64,000 nucleotides of DNA. It comes from Sambucus nigra. Its lineage: Eukaryota > Streptophyta > Magnoliopsida > Dipsacales > Adoxaceae. Each line of letters begins with the position of its first letter. The stretch's first letter is position 1. Under the pieces are notes generated by a model, which saw nothing but the letters and a program-made list of their open reading frames with translations, was not told the DNA's origin and ran no database searches. The DNA lies in NCBI GenBank assembly GCA_949130495.1, contig OX422217.1:540021137-540085136 (forward strand), given 5' to 3'. Positions 22,793-32,547 of this stretch are shown here, piece by piece. The position numbers and the translations under genes are program-made.

Positions 22793-22812
22793 CACGTGGC
22801 AATCTACGTGGC
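22793..22812 (+). promoter_or_regulatory. Paired G-box/ABRE-like sites in the TatA-3 5' LTR
   Basis: CACGTGGC (22793-22800) and TACGTGGC (22805-22812) lie about 50 bases from the LTR start. The pair is kept in every TatA LTR in the window. CACGTGGC is the core of the plant ABRE/G-box bound by bZIP factors; its use here is inference. Confidence 0.5.
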
Positions 22813-23124
22813 AACGACAAACACTTACGAGAATACCTTGACTCCGAGGAACCATACTGCAACGAGAAACTCTGCTTCCCCGATCAACTCAGACGCTCCG
22901 ACCTACAAGAACTCTCCGAGGAACTTTTGAGTACCGAGGAACTTTTGAGTATCGAGGAACTTAGGCGGTCCGAGCAGCTTAGGCGGTCCGAGATGCACCT
23001 AGAACAAAGCATTAATAGCAGGATAACCAATAGTTTGACTGCGCATTAAAGGCTTATTATCATACAGATGTATACGCTTAAGGGGCATTGAATGTATTAC
23101 CCTTTCACATTACAGCCTTAGGGC

Positions 23125-23132
23125 TATAAATA
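23125..23132 (+). promoter_or_regulatory. TATA box of the TatA-3 5' LTR
   Basis: TATAAATA, conserved in all TatA LTRs, followed by a TATTATCCTCATT initiation-like region. It should drive the gag-pol transcript. Confidence 0.7.
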
Positions 23133-23331
23133 TATTGTATTATCCTCATTGTGAGGGGACCAAAATTTCTAGAGAAAACCTGTAATCGAGAATTCCCAAA
23201 TAGTAAGCAATAACAGAAACAGTGGACGTAGGCCATTCTTTTAAGGCTGAACCACTTTAAAATTTCTTTGTCTCATTTTATTTAATCTGTGTTAAATAAT
23301 TAGATATAATCTAATTTTTTACATCAACAGA

Positions 23332-23349
23332 TTGGCGTCATCTGTGGGA
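23332..23349 (+). other. TatA-3 primer binding site
   Basis: ATTGGCGTCATCTGTGGG begins two bases after the LTR end. Confidence 0.78.
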
Positions 23350-23393
23350 AACGACTGGTAATATTATTTTTCATCAATTTTTTTTTATCACAA

Positions 23394-25226
23394 ATGGCTG
23401 ATATTCCAGAACCCAGCAATCGAAACGCTGGAAGCCCTCCAAATCCATCTGCTCCGCCCAATATTCTAGATCCGGCTGGAATAATGACAAATCTGGCCCA
23501 GGGCCAGACAGTCATGCAAGAAACTATGCGACAACTCATACAAACCCTCCATGGCGGTGCACCAACATATTCAGGATCGCGAAGTATTCAACGAAATACC
23601 CGTTTACCTTCTTCGCGTACTAGGCGTACCGATTCATATCGTACTGAGGAGTCTGAAGATTTTTCTTATCAATCTGGACGAACTTCGTCGGTACGAGCCA
23701 CAGATACTGAACAACGTATCACTCTCTCTCTCCAGAAAGGACTAGTGCGCTAGAAAGATTAAGCAGAGTATCTCCTTTTGATCGATTGGGTCCTAGGAGG
23801 AGCAAAAGTCCTCCTAGAACCGCATCGAGGAGTTTTCGATGACCATCAGACCTAAAGGAAGGATCTGCTCAGTCGTGACCAGCTGCTCGCCAAGATAGAT
23901 CCCAGGAAGCCACATCGACGCGATCAGTTGCTCGAAACAATAGGCCCGAGGAAGGAAACGATGCGTGGAAAGGCTTTATTCAGAGGCTAGAGGATAGATT
24001 AGGGGAAATGGCTAAAGCCAAGAACCCTCTACAACGAACTTTTATTTAAGGAACACCTTTTGTCCAGGCCATTGAAGATTTTCCAACACCATCAAAGTTC
24101 AAAGCACCGGTTGTGACCCCAAATATGATGGAAAGACCGACCCTGTCCTTCATATAGAACAATACCAAGCTGCAGCCGACATCTATGCTGTTCCAGATGA
24201 GGTGAGATGCAGAGCATTCTGGGGAACTCTTACCGGATCTGCTCAAATATGGTATAATAACCTTCCTCGGGGTAAGATCTCAATTTTTTTTCAACTGGCC
24301 GAGTTATTCATTGGGAATTTCTGTTTTGGGGCAAAGCCAGTTAAACGAGTAGCGCATTTGTTAAGTGTTAAGACAAAAAGCTGGTGAAAGTACCAGAGAT
24401 TATATAACTCATTTTAATAACGAGAAACTCGAAGTCATTGATTATGAGAAAAAGACAACGATTACCGCCTTGATGAGTGGACTACTGCCCCGCAAGTTAT
24501 ACTACACTTTGGCCAAAGATCCACCTAGAACCATGTCAGATCTGATGGGAAAAGCGGCCAAGATTATGAATGCCAAGGAGGATATGGCTGAGAAGAAGAA
24601 TATGGATACCAAAGAAACCAAGGTGGGAGGTGAAAAAGTTAAGAAGAAAGAGCATAAGAACAATGGTAGTGACAAATACTCAAAAATAAGGTCGTCATGG
24701 GAAGTATTGAAGAAATTTGATAATTATACTCCTTTGAAGAAAGACATCAACCATGTTCTAGAAGAAATCAAGAACAACGAAGAATTAAATTAGCCAGAGA
24801 AAACGAAGGCAGACCCTGACAGGAGGAATAAGGCAAAATATTGCGAGTTTCACAAAGATCATGGCCACATGACTAAAAATTGCATTGCTCTTCAGAATGA
24901 GATTGAAACACTCATCAGACGAGGAAAACTGGCAAAGTATGTTGATCGGAGGAATGAAAGATGAAACAACGAACGAACAAGAGAGAGGTCTAGATCTCCT
25001 CGTCGAGCAAAGGAGAACAAGAAAAGAGACCATGAAGTTGATCCAGAAGACGACCCTGATCTTCCCAAGAGACCAAGGCAGCCAGAACGTGAGGTATTTT
25101 CAATACTCTTTGGGACATTTGATTGTAATGTTATTAAAGGTGGAGATGCAGGAGGAGGAGACCTTACTGCAGAGAGAAAAGCTTACCTCTGTGAGGCTCA
25201 AGCTTGCTCACACATTCAACGAATAA
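23394..25226 (+). pseudogene. TatA-3 gag, broken
   Basis: ATG at 23394 (MADIPEP) opens 120 codons until two extra bases in a CTCTCT run near 23735 shift the frame. Homology continues through FVQAIEDFPTPSKFKAP, the gag core (24202-24360: GTLTGSAQIWYNNLPRGK and LFIGNFCFGAKPVKRVAHLL), a one-base change near 24370, and RDYITHFNNEKLEVIDYE to 24793. The zinc knuckle CEFHKDHGHMTKNC is at 24842-24883. Stops include TAG near 24791 and TGA near 24961. Gag coats the particle and binds element RNA through the knuckle. Confidence 0.88.
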
Positions 25227-25471
25227 ATCTAGTTGAGGATGATCGCCCGAGAAAGGTAAACAAAGAGAAATTGGTCATTGGTTTCTCAAAGAACGACCTC
25301 GAAGGTGTTATATATCCTCATGATGACCCATTGGTGATCAAAATGAGGATGAAGGAGGAAATGATTTCAAGAGTACTGGTAGACAATGGTAGCTCGGCAA
25401 ACATCATGTTCTACTCGTGCTTCGACAATTTTAATCTAAAACTATCTCAACTAGTGCCTTATCACAGACCC
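25227..25471 (+). pseudogene. TatA-3 protease, part before the TatB insertion
   Basis: The active site VDNGSSANIMFYSCFD lies at about 25380-25427. The frame reads to YHRP at 25466 and is interrupted by the TatB LTR at 25472. It continues after 37552 with LLGFSSEKVFPLGTIKLD, as in the unbroken copy of TatA-1. Confidence 0.88.
25467..25471. other. Target site duplication of TatB, left copy (GACCC)
   Basis: Matches 37548-37552 exactly. Confidence 0.93.
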
Positions 25472-26288
25472 TGATATACCCGTTTATATCCTCGGCTTAG
25501 ATGAGGATTGTCTCCAAAACGGACGACAGTACGAGGGGACGACCCTTCACCAATCTCCTGACGACCCTCCACCAGACTTCAGACGACAGTACGAGGGCCC
25601 GACCCTCTACCAGGCTTCAGACGACAGTACGAGGGGCCGACCCTCTACCAGGCTTCAGACGACAGTACGAGGGGCCGACAGTACGAGGCCAGAATTGGGC
25701 CAGGCTCATTACCGGAGGAAACTTTGCCCTCGGCCTCGGCTCATAGGCCGAGGGTGACATCATGACAGCGCGTGGTTTGGGGGACGCGTGGAACAGTGCG
25801 CGTGAGGCTCATATGACACGTGACAGACCGTTATAACAAAATCACACCCTCACGTGAGGGAATATTATGTCATCATTTGGCATCTACAGGTGTCAAGAGG
25901 GAATTGGCTAGATCATCATTCCCATGCACCATGCATACTTGGGGGGTACATTACATCCCCCAAGACCTATATATACTTGTCACCTACAACCCTACAGGGG
26001 ATGGATCCATGAACAAGAGACCTAGATAAAACTCTGCTTGTACACACACAGTAGAGAGAGAGAGAGAGGGTTATGTGCATTGTATCCAAGGCCATTAGTG
26101 CCCATACTTAGTGGATCACACACTCACAGTGGATGTAGGCCAAATTGGCTGAACCACTATACATCATTGTCTTATCTCCTCTTATACTCATCCCCTTCTA
26201 TATACTTATACATCTCCATGGCTGCCATGGCTGCTACTGCTTGAGCTCACTATCACTTATCTGGTGGTGCTAAATCTTTGTACCATCA
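25472..26288 (+). repeat. TatB 5' LTR (817 bp)
   Basis: TGATATACCCG to TACCATCA. It contains a 38-base minisatellite (25560-25690), an ACGCGTGG and ACACGTG cluster, TATATATA at 25968-25975, and GATGTAGGCCAAATTGGC...GAACCAC at 26131-26157. Confidence 0.94.
25968..25975 (+). promoter_or_regulatory. TATA box of the TatB 5' LTR
   Basis: TATATATA after a G/C-rich segment; identical in the 3' LTR. Probable core promoter of the gag-pol RNA. Confidence 0.65.
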
Positions 26289-26291
26289 GTT

Positions 26292-26309
26292 TGGCGCAGT
26301 CTGTGGGAA
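26292..26309 (+). other. TatB primer binding site
   Basis: TGGCGCAGTCTGTGGGAA, three bases after the LTR. Similar to the TatA site (TGGCGCCATCTGTGGGA). Confidence 0.8.
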
Positions 26310-26471
26310 CGAGAAGACATCTCTTCCTTCGTACAGCTTGACCTCACTGGGCACTCTGGTGGTGAACCAACACTCCCCCTGAGAGGAGGTGTTTCACCAT
26401 TGAAAGAGACCCACTAAGGTTCTCAAGATCACCAGTATTTTCTTCAGTTTAACTTTTCATAGCTCAAGCAC

Positions 26472-28184
26472 ATGGCACCTGAGATGCCACCACCACCACT
26501 TCCCCCGCCGGATGAGGGGGGAAGACCCAGTTCCAGTCAGCCGCCACCCCAGTCTGAGATGGCTGATGTGGCGGCAGCCCTAAAGTCTCTGGCAGCAAGC
26601 CAGCGGATGATGCAGGAGCAGTTCACAGCTCTAAGCCAGAACATACTGAGAGCACCGGGGGTTTCACCTGAGATGATTACTCTGGCAGTAGCTCCAGGGC
26701 AACATGAGGCTAGGGGACCACCCCAGGCACCACGTAAAGACCTACCACCCCCTCAGCGGCGTAGGGATGTTGCTGACCCCCGGCGTTTACGCCTGGAGAG
26801 GCAAGGAAACCCTTGCCCTGAGGACAGGTATGACGATCTGGAGGGAGAGGAAGCCCCAATAGAATGCTGGGAACCCTATGAGGTCTCTAACAATACTGTA
26901 CGACCCCTCTAGGATAGTAGAGGGAAGTGTGGGAGACCAAACCCTGATGATCGTCCAAGAGGCTCTGCTTTTGATCGCTTGAGCAGGGGGTCGGCCTTTG
27001 AGAGGCTAGGCCCAGTAAATGACCTGCGGGAATAGTTGTCCAGACCAAGAAGCGCTGCGAGATCCAGGAGGGAGGCAGCAGATGGCCGACCCCGAGGACG
27101 AGATGATGGCCAAAGGGAAGTAAACAGCCGACACAGGCCTGCTGCAGCAGAACCCTCCGTCCACCTCGGAGAAGCAATAAGGGATAACATCGGCCAGGCC
27201 GACCCTGTGAGGCCCTAGAATGACTCAATCCAGCGGCTAGAGGATAAGATTGGTGATATATTGAAGAGCCGAGACCCTCTTCAGAGGGGATACACCATAG
27301 TCTCACCCTTTGTGTCAAAGATAGTCAACTTCCCCACGCCATCAAAATTCAAGCCACCTATGGTCACCCCAAGGTATGACGGGAGCACCAACCCCGTCCA
27401 CCACGTGGAGATGTATCAGTCGGCGGCCGACATATACTCTATCTCAGATGAGATGAGGTGTCATGCCTTCTCTGGTACCCTGACAGGGGCTGCGCATGTC
27501 TGGTACACGTCTCTTCCAAAAAATTCCATTGGAAACTTTAAGCAGTTGGCAGACCTGTTCATCCATAATTTCTGTTTTGGGGTGAGGCCACAGAAGAAGA
27601 CCACCCACCTGCTCTATGTTAAGCAGGGGAAGAGTGAGAGTCTGAGGGACTATATAGCCAGATTCAATAAGGAGAAGCTGGAGGTGGAAGACTATGAGGA
27701 GAGCATAACTATGACAGCCCTGATTGGAGGACTCCAAAAGGGGAAGCTGTTATGGAAGCTTGCTGAAGACCCTCCGAGGACGATGGCCGAGCTGTTGTCG
27801 ACAGCAGGAAAGGTGATGAACGCCGAAGAGGCAATGGCTGCAAAATATGAGGATGAAAGAGGAGGTGCAAGTGGGAGTAAATACCCCAAGAAGAACAAAG
27901 AGGGGAAGAAGAGATCCGCGGATGACAAGTTCGCTGGGTACACTCCTCTGACGGTCAGCTGTGAACAGATTCTGAATGAGATAAAGAGTGACCGGTCGCT
28001 GAAGTGGCCTGAGAAGCTGAGGGCAACCCCCGGCAAGAGGAATAAGAACTTGTGGTGTGAATTTCACCAAGACCACGGCCACATAACGGATAAATGCTTT
28101 GCTCTGAAAGACGAGATTGAGAAGATGCTGAAGGAAGGGAAGCTCAGAAAGTACGTCGATAAAGGCGCCTTCAAGAGGGGCTGA
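26472..28184 (+). pseudogene. TatB gag, in one frame with four stop codons
   Basis: ATG at 26472 (MAPEMPPPPLPPP). The N-terminus is proline-rich, then an Arg-rich region, then the gag core (27261 onward: FVSKIVNFPTPSKFKPP, GTLTGAAHVWYTSLPK, LADLFIHNFCFGVRP) and the zinc knuckle CEFHQDHGHITDKC at 28056-28097. In-frame stops sit at 26910 (TAG), 27033 (TAG), 27216 (TAG) and 28182 (TGA). Each fits a single C-to-T change of CAG or CGA. No frameshift is seen, and the same frame continues into protease and pol. Role: particle shell and RNA packaging. Confidence 0.9.
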
Positions 28185-29060
28185 GGGGACGACCCCAGAA
28201 AAAAGCGAGGCGACGCATGCAGAGAAGGTCCTCAAAAAAGAGGGGACGACCCCTCTGATGATGAGGACGACCCTGACCTCCCGCCGAGAGACGACCATGG
28301 CCCTGTCAAGAGGCTTAATGTGATCTCGCTCGGAGTGGGAATGATCTCCGGGGGACTTGCAGGAGGAGGGTCTGAGGTCGCCGACCGGAAGGCCCATGTG
28401 GCTGAAACAAAGGCAGTGACGAAGACGGTACACGCAACCTCCCTGGAGGTCAAGTCAGAAAAGAGGAAGAAGGTGGATATGGACACACTGATGGTAGGGT
28501 TTTCAAGGATGGACTTCAAAGGCCTTTTAGCCCCACATGATGACCCTCTCGTCATCACTACCAGGGTGCACGGATGCGAGGTGCCGAGGATCTTGGTAGA
28601 TGGGGGTAGCTCTGCAGATGTGATGTTTTGGCCATGCTTCAAAGCCTTGGGTCTCAGCCGTGCTAGACTCGTCCCCTACCATCATCCATTGATTGGGTTC
28701 AGTGGGGAAAAGGTTCACCCCCTGGGGGTATATGAGGCCAATGTGAGGATGGGGGACGAGTGGCCGAGATGGCTCACCAAGAAGGTCAGTTTCTTTGTGA
28801 TGGATGAGCAGGTGTTTTCGGCCTATAACATCATACTGGGGCGTGTGGCCCTCAAGGGTTTTGAAGCCATGCCGTCTACGGTCCACCAGATGATCAAATT
28901 TCCAACCCATTACGGGGTGGGGGAAGTTCAAGGAGACCAGACGACGGCGAGAGAATGTTACTACAACTCCGCTGAAGAGAGAGAGGCACACAAGAGGGTT
29001 ACAACCACTTATAATATTGATACCCTAGACCCCAGGGATGAAACGAAGCTGAAAAAATGA
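28185..29060 (+). pseudogene. TatB aspartic protease
   Basis: Same frame as gag. An acidic Asp/Glu-rich spacer (28185-28320) is followed by the retropepsin domain: active site LVDGGSSADV with the catalytic Asp codon at 28599, then YNIILGRVALKGFEAMPS, the conserved ILGR flap/C-terminal signature. It ends at TGA 29058-29060 (CGA to TGA is the likely change), after which the frame stays open. Would cut the polyprotein; as a retropepsin it acts as a dimer. Confidence 0.88.
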
Positions 29061-29171
29061 GAGGCTGCAGAAGAGGTAGAATCCATCATCCTCGATGAGG
29101 ATGACACGGAAAAAACCGTCCAAGTTGGCAAGTCTCTGAAGTCCGACATCAAGGAAGACCTCATTAAACTA

Positions 29172-32100
29172 TTGAGGAGAAGGCGAAGCGTCTTCGCCTG
29201 GAGTCATGTAGATATGCCAGGGATTGACCCTGAAGTCATGTGCCACAAGCTCAATGTGGTAGAGGGAGTGAAGCCGGTGAAACAGAAGAGGAGAATTTAC
29301 TCCAGAGAAAAATATGAGGTCATCAGGGACGAGGTCAAAAAATTAGAAGACGCTGAATTTATTAGAGAGGTCATCTACCCTGAATGGCTGTCCAATGCAG
29401 TCATTGTCCCAAAGGCCAACGGCAAGTGGAGAATGTGCGTGGACTTCACAGACCTCAACAAGAATTGTCCCAAAGACAACTTCCCTCTCCCCCGCATCGA
29501 CCAGATGGTAGACGCTACCGCAGGCCATGAGCTCATGAGTTTCATGGATGCCTACTCAGGGTATAACCAGATTTTCATGAACCCTGAAGACTCGGAGAGG
29601 ACCGCCTTCATCACTGACAAGGGGACATACTGCTACAGGGTCATGCCCTTTGGCCTAAAGAATGCAGGGGCAACGTACCAGCGCCTCGTGAACAAAATGT
29701 TTGAAGATCAAATTGGGAAGTCTATGGAGGTCTACGTAGACGACATGCTGACTAAGAGTCTGAAGGAAGAGGATCATGTGGCAGACCTGGAGAAGACCTT
29801 TAATACGATGGACAAGTACCAGATGAAGCTTAACCCGGCCAAATGTGTCTTCGGGGTCGGAGCAGGGAAGTTCCTGGGGTTCATTGTCAACCAAAGAGGC
29901 ATCGAGGCCAATCCTGAAAAGATAAAGGCCCTTGTTGAGATGAAGACCCCCAAGTCCATTAAAGACGTGCAGAGACTCACAGGGAGAGTTGCTGCCTTAA
30001 ACAGGTTCGTCTCTAGAGCCACAGACAAGTGTTTTCCATTCTTCAAAATCCTTAGGAAGGCCTTCGAGTGGAACGAAGAGTGTGATGAGGCTTTCAGGGA
30101 CCTGAAGTTATACTTAGGGTCTCCCTTGCTGCTGTCACGACCCGTGCAGGGTGAACAACTCTACGTGTACCTTACCGTCTCAGAGTCCGCCATCAGTGCA
30201 GCCATTGTGAGAGACGAAGACAGGATACAGAAGCCTGTGTATTTTAACAGCAAGGCACTCCAAGGGGCAGAGCAAAGATACCCGAGGATGGAGAAGCTAG
30301 CCTACGCCTTGATCCATGCCTCAAGGAAGATGAAGTCGTACTTTCAGTCCCATACAATGGTCATCCTCACCGACTCTCCTCTTAGGCAGGTCCTACACAA
30401 GCCAGAAAAATCAGGTAGGTTGATGGCCTGGGCTATAGAGCTGGGGGAGTTTGACATTGTGTATCAGCCTAGGACGACCATTAAGGGGCAGGCATTGGCA
30501 GACTTCGTGGCTGAGTTCACCTGGGAAGATGATGAGGCCGAGGGTGAGACCCTCGGGAAGACGGATACAAAAGACAGACCCGCAGACACACCCGCAGATA
30601 GGGCTGAGACGAGCACCGCTAGAAGGAACGCGACTGAAAACGAAGAGGGAAGATATATCTTTAGACAGGGGTCCCTCTCTGAGGGAAATTTTTCAGAAGG
30701 AAAGACTCTGTGGAGCCTCTTCGTTGACGGGTCCTCCTGTGACAACGAAAGTGGTGCTGGACTGATACTATCAGCACCCGATGGCACAGACATTGAATAC
30801 GCCCTAAGGTTCAACTTCAAAGCCTCCAACAACGAGGCTGAATATGAGGCCTTAATAGCAGGCCTCTCCTTGGCTAAGTCTCTTAGTGTCGGCCAGATTT
30901 TGGTCCATAGTGATTCAAGGCTAGTAGTGAATCAGATACTAGGAACCTACGAGGCTAAGGATGAGAGGATGGCCAGGTACCTTGAGAAGGTGAGGTCATT
31001 ACTGAAGGGCTTCAGAGAAGTGAAATTAAGGAGGGTACCTAGGCTCGACAATGGCCGTGCTGATGCCCTTGCTAGGTTGGCCTCGGCAACAAGAACAAAC
31101 ATCAGGAGGACGGTCCCAGTAGAAATTTTGCTTCGGCCAACTATTGAGGATGCTGGGGGAACACTCAGCAATTGCCTAAATGTTTCCCAAGAAGCTTCGT
31201 GGATGGACCCCCTGATCATATACATTAAAGAGGGTGAGATGCCAGAAGCAAGGCAAGAAAGGAAGAAGCTGAGGTATAGGGAAGCAAAATTCACTGTCAT
31301 CGAAGACATCTTATACAAAAAGGGGTTTCTGCTCCCCTTACTTAGGTGTGTGCATCCCTCAGAAGTCCCTTCCATTTTGCAAGATGTGCATGAAGGGTCG
31401 TGCTCAAGCCACATTGGGGGTAGATCCCTAGCGAAGAGGGTAATCACCCAGGGGTACTGGTGGCCGACCTTGGGGAAAGACGCAGTGGCATACGTAAAAA
31501 AGTGCGTCAAATGTCAAAGATTTGCCACCATCCCTCACCAGCCCCATCAGCCTCTTACTTCCATTACATCCCCATGGCCATTTGCAGTGTGGGGGATCGA
31601 CCTAGTAGGACCCTTGCCTAGGGCCATCAATAACTATCGATTCCTCATCGTAGCCATTGATTATTTTTCAAAATGGGTGGAGGCGGAGCCAATGGTGACA
31701 ATCACAGAGCAGAAGACATTCCATTTCATCTGGAAAAACATCATATGCAGATATGGTCTCCCCAACACCCTCATCTCGGATAACGGGACTCATTTCAAGA
31801 ATGCCTCTCTACAGAAATACTGTGAGAGGGTAAGTATCAAACAATTTTTCTCCACCCCAGGCCGACCTCAGGCCAATGGGCAAACCGAAGTTACGAACAG
31901 GACAATCCTAGACGAAATTAAAAAGAGGCTTGAGGAGGCAAAAGGAAGATGGGTCGAGGAGTTATATGCAGTGCTGTGGGCATACAGGACGACAGTGAGG
32001 ACCTCTACCGGAGAGACCCCATTCATGCTAGCATATGGATCAGAAGCCGTCATCCCCACCGAGATTGAGTTTCCTACGCATAGAATCCAGGTGTATGACC

Positions 32101-32417
32101 CCCAGAAAAATGCGGAGGAGAGGAGACTCGGCTTGGACCTGATTGAGGAAAGAAGGGAGAACGCTGAGGTAAGGCAGGCCGCCTACCAACAGAGGACAGC
32201 AAGGTTCAATCAGAGGGTGAAACAGAGGCCCATCGCAGTGGGGGACTTGGTCCTCAAGAAGACTTGGCAAAAGCCCAACAAGCTTCCCCCTAATTGGCAT
32301 GGCCCATATAGGGTCATCGATGAAGTCATCCCTGGGACCTACAGGCTAGAAAACCTAGAGGGGGAACCTTTTTCAAACCCCTGGAATGCAGATCATTTGA
32401 AGAAATACTATCAGTAG
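29172..32417 (+). CDS. TatB pol: reverse transcriptase, two RNase H domains and integrase, intact (1081 codons)
   Basis: The longest intact frame of the window; its first Met is internal to the polyprotein. Residues about 40-240: reverse transcriptase, with catalytic YVDD at 188-191. Residues about 320-450: gypsy RNase H, in which LTVSESAIS replaces the usual TDAS, so the first catalytic Asp is missing. Residues about 512-640: second, archaeal-type RNase H with D519, E557, D581 and D631. Residues 740-781: zinc module H740, H747, C778, C781. Integrase catalytic triad D810, D870, E906, with exactly 35 residues between the last two. WHGPYRV at 1042-1048 is the GPY/F motif; there is no chromodomain. 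Dual RNase H is a known mark of the Tat lineage. It stops with TAG after KKYYQ. Confidence 0.95.
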   Translation: MRRRRSVFAWSHVDMPGIDPEVMCHKLNVVEGVKPVKQKRRIYSREKYEVIRDEVKKLEDAEFIREVIYPEWLSNAVIVPKANGKWRMCVDFTDLNKNCPKDNFPLPRIDQMVDATAGHELMSFMDAYSGYNQIFMNPEDSERTAFITDKGTYCYRVMPFGLKNAGATYQRLVNKMFEDQIGKSMEVYVDDMLTKSLKEEDHVADLEKTFNTMDKYQMKLNPAKCVFGVGAGKFLGFIVNQRGIEANPEKIKALVEMKTPKSIKDVQRLTGRVAALNRFVSRATDKCFPFFKILRKAFEWNEECDEAFRDLKLYLGSPLLLSRPVQGEQLYVYLTVSESAISAAIVRDEDRIQKPVYFNSKALQGAEQRYPRMEKLAYALIHASRKMKSYFQSHTMVILTDSPLRQVLHKPEKSGRLMAWAIELGEFDIVYQPRTTIKGQALADFVAEFTWEDDEAEGETLGKTDTKDRPADTPADRAETSTARRNATENEEGRYIFRQGSLSEGNFSEGKTLWSLFVDGSSCDNESGAGLILSAPDGTDIEYALRFNFKASNNEAEYEALIAGLSLAKSLSVGQILVHSDSRLVVNQILGTYEAKDERMARYLEKVRSLLKGFREVKLRRVPRLDNGRADALARLASATRTNIRRTVPVEILLRPTIEDAGGTLSNCLNVSQEASWMDPLIIYIKEGEMPEARQERKKLRYREAKFTVIEDILYKKGFLLPLLRCVHPSEVPSILQDVHEGSCSSHIGGRSLAKRVITQGYWWPTLGKDAVAYVKKCVKCQRFATIPHQPHQPLTSITSPWPFAVWGIDLVGPLPRAINNYRFLIVAIDYFSKWVEAEPMVTITEQKTFHFIWKNIICRYGLPNTLISDNGTHFKNASLQKYCERVSIKQFFSTPGRPQANGQTEVTNRTILDEIKKRLEEAKGRWVEELYAVLWAYRTTVRTSTGETPFMLAYGSEAVIPTEIEFPTHRIQVYDPQKNAEERRLGLDLIEERRENAEVRQAAYQQRTARFNQRVKQRPIAVGDLVLKKTWQKPNKLPPNWHGPYRVIDEVIPGTYRLENLEGEPFSNPWNADHLKKYYQ

Positions 32418-32547
32418 TGTTATAAGGTCTTGAAAGGCCATAATTGTAATGAGAGTTGCTCCAACAGAACACTTGGAAAATTAATGAGAAATATCAGTGT
32501 TTCCCTCATCCTGTTGTCAGTCCTAGCACGCATGGAAACATCTACAG

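Larger units (their letters stand above)
22746..23329 (+). repeat. TatA-3 5' LTR (584 bp)
   Basis: TGTTGATACC to ATCAACA. It is longer than its 3' LTR partner mainly by one extra block of about 36 bases (GAGTATCGAGGAAC...GGTCCGAGCAGC). Excluding indels it differs by about 5% by eye. Confidence 0.94.

Noticed and set aside
22746..25466. TatA-3 left part as a separate truncated element from 37553-47027
   Set aside because: The GACCC duplication at 25467 and 37548 and the continuation of the protease across TatB show that it is one element.
27444..32300. Minus-strand open frames opposite TatB gag-pol
   Set aside because: Shadows of the long pol frame; no motifs, and G/C-rich sequence makes such frames common.
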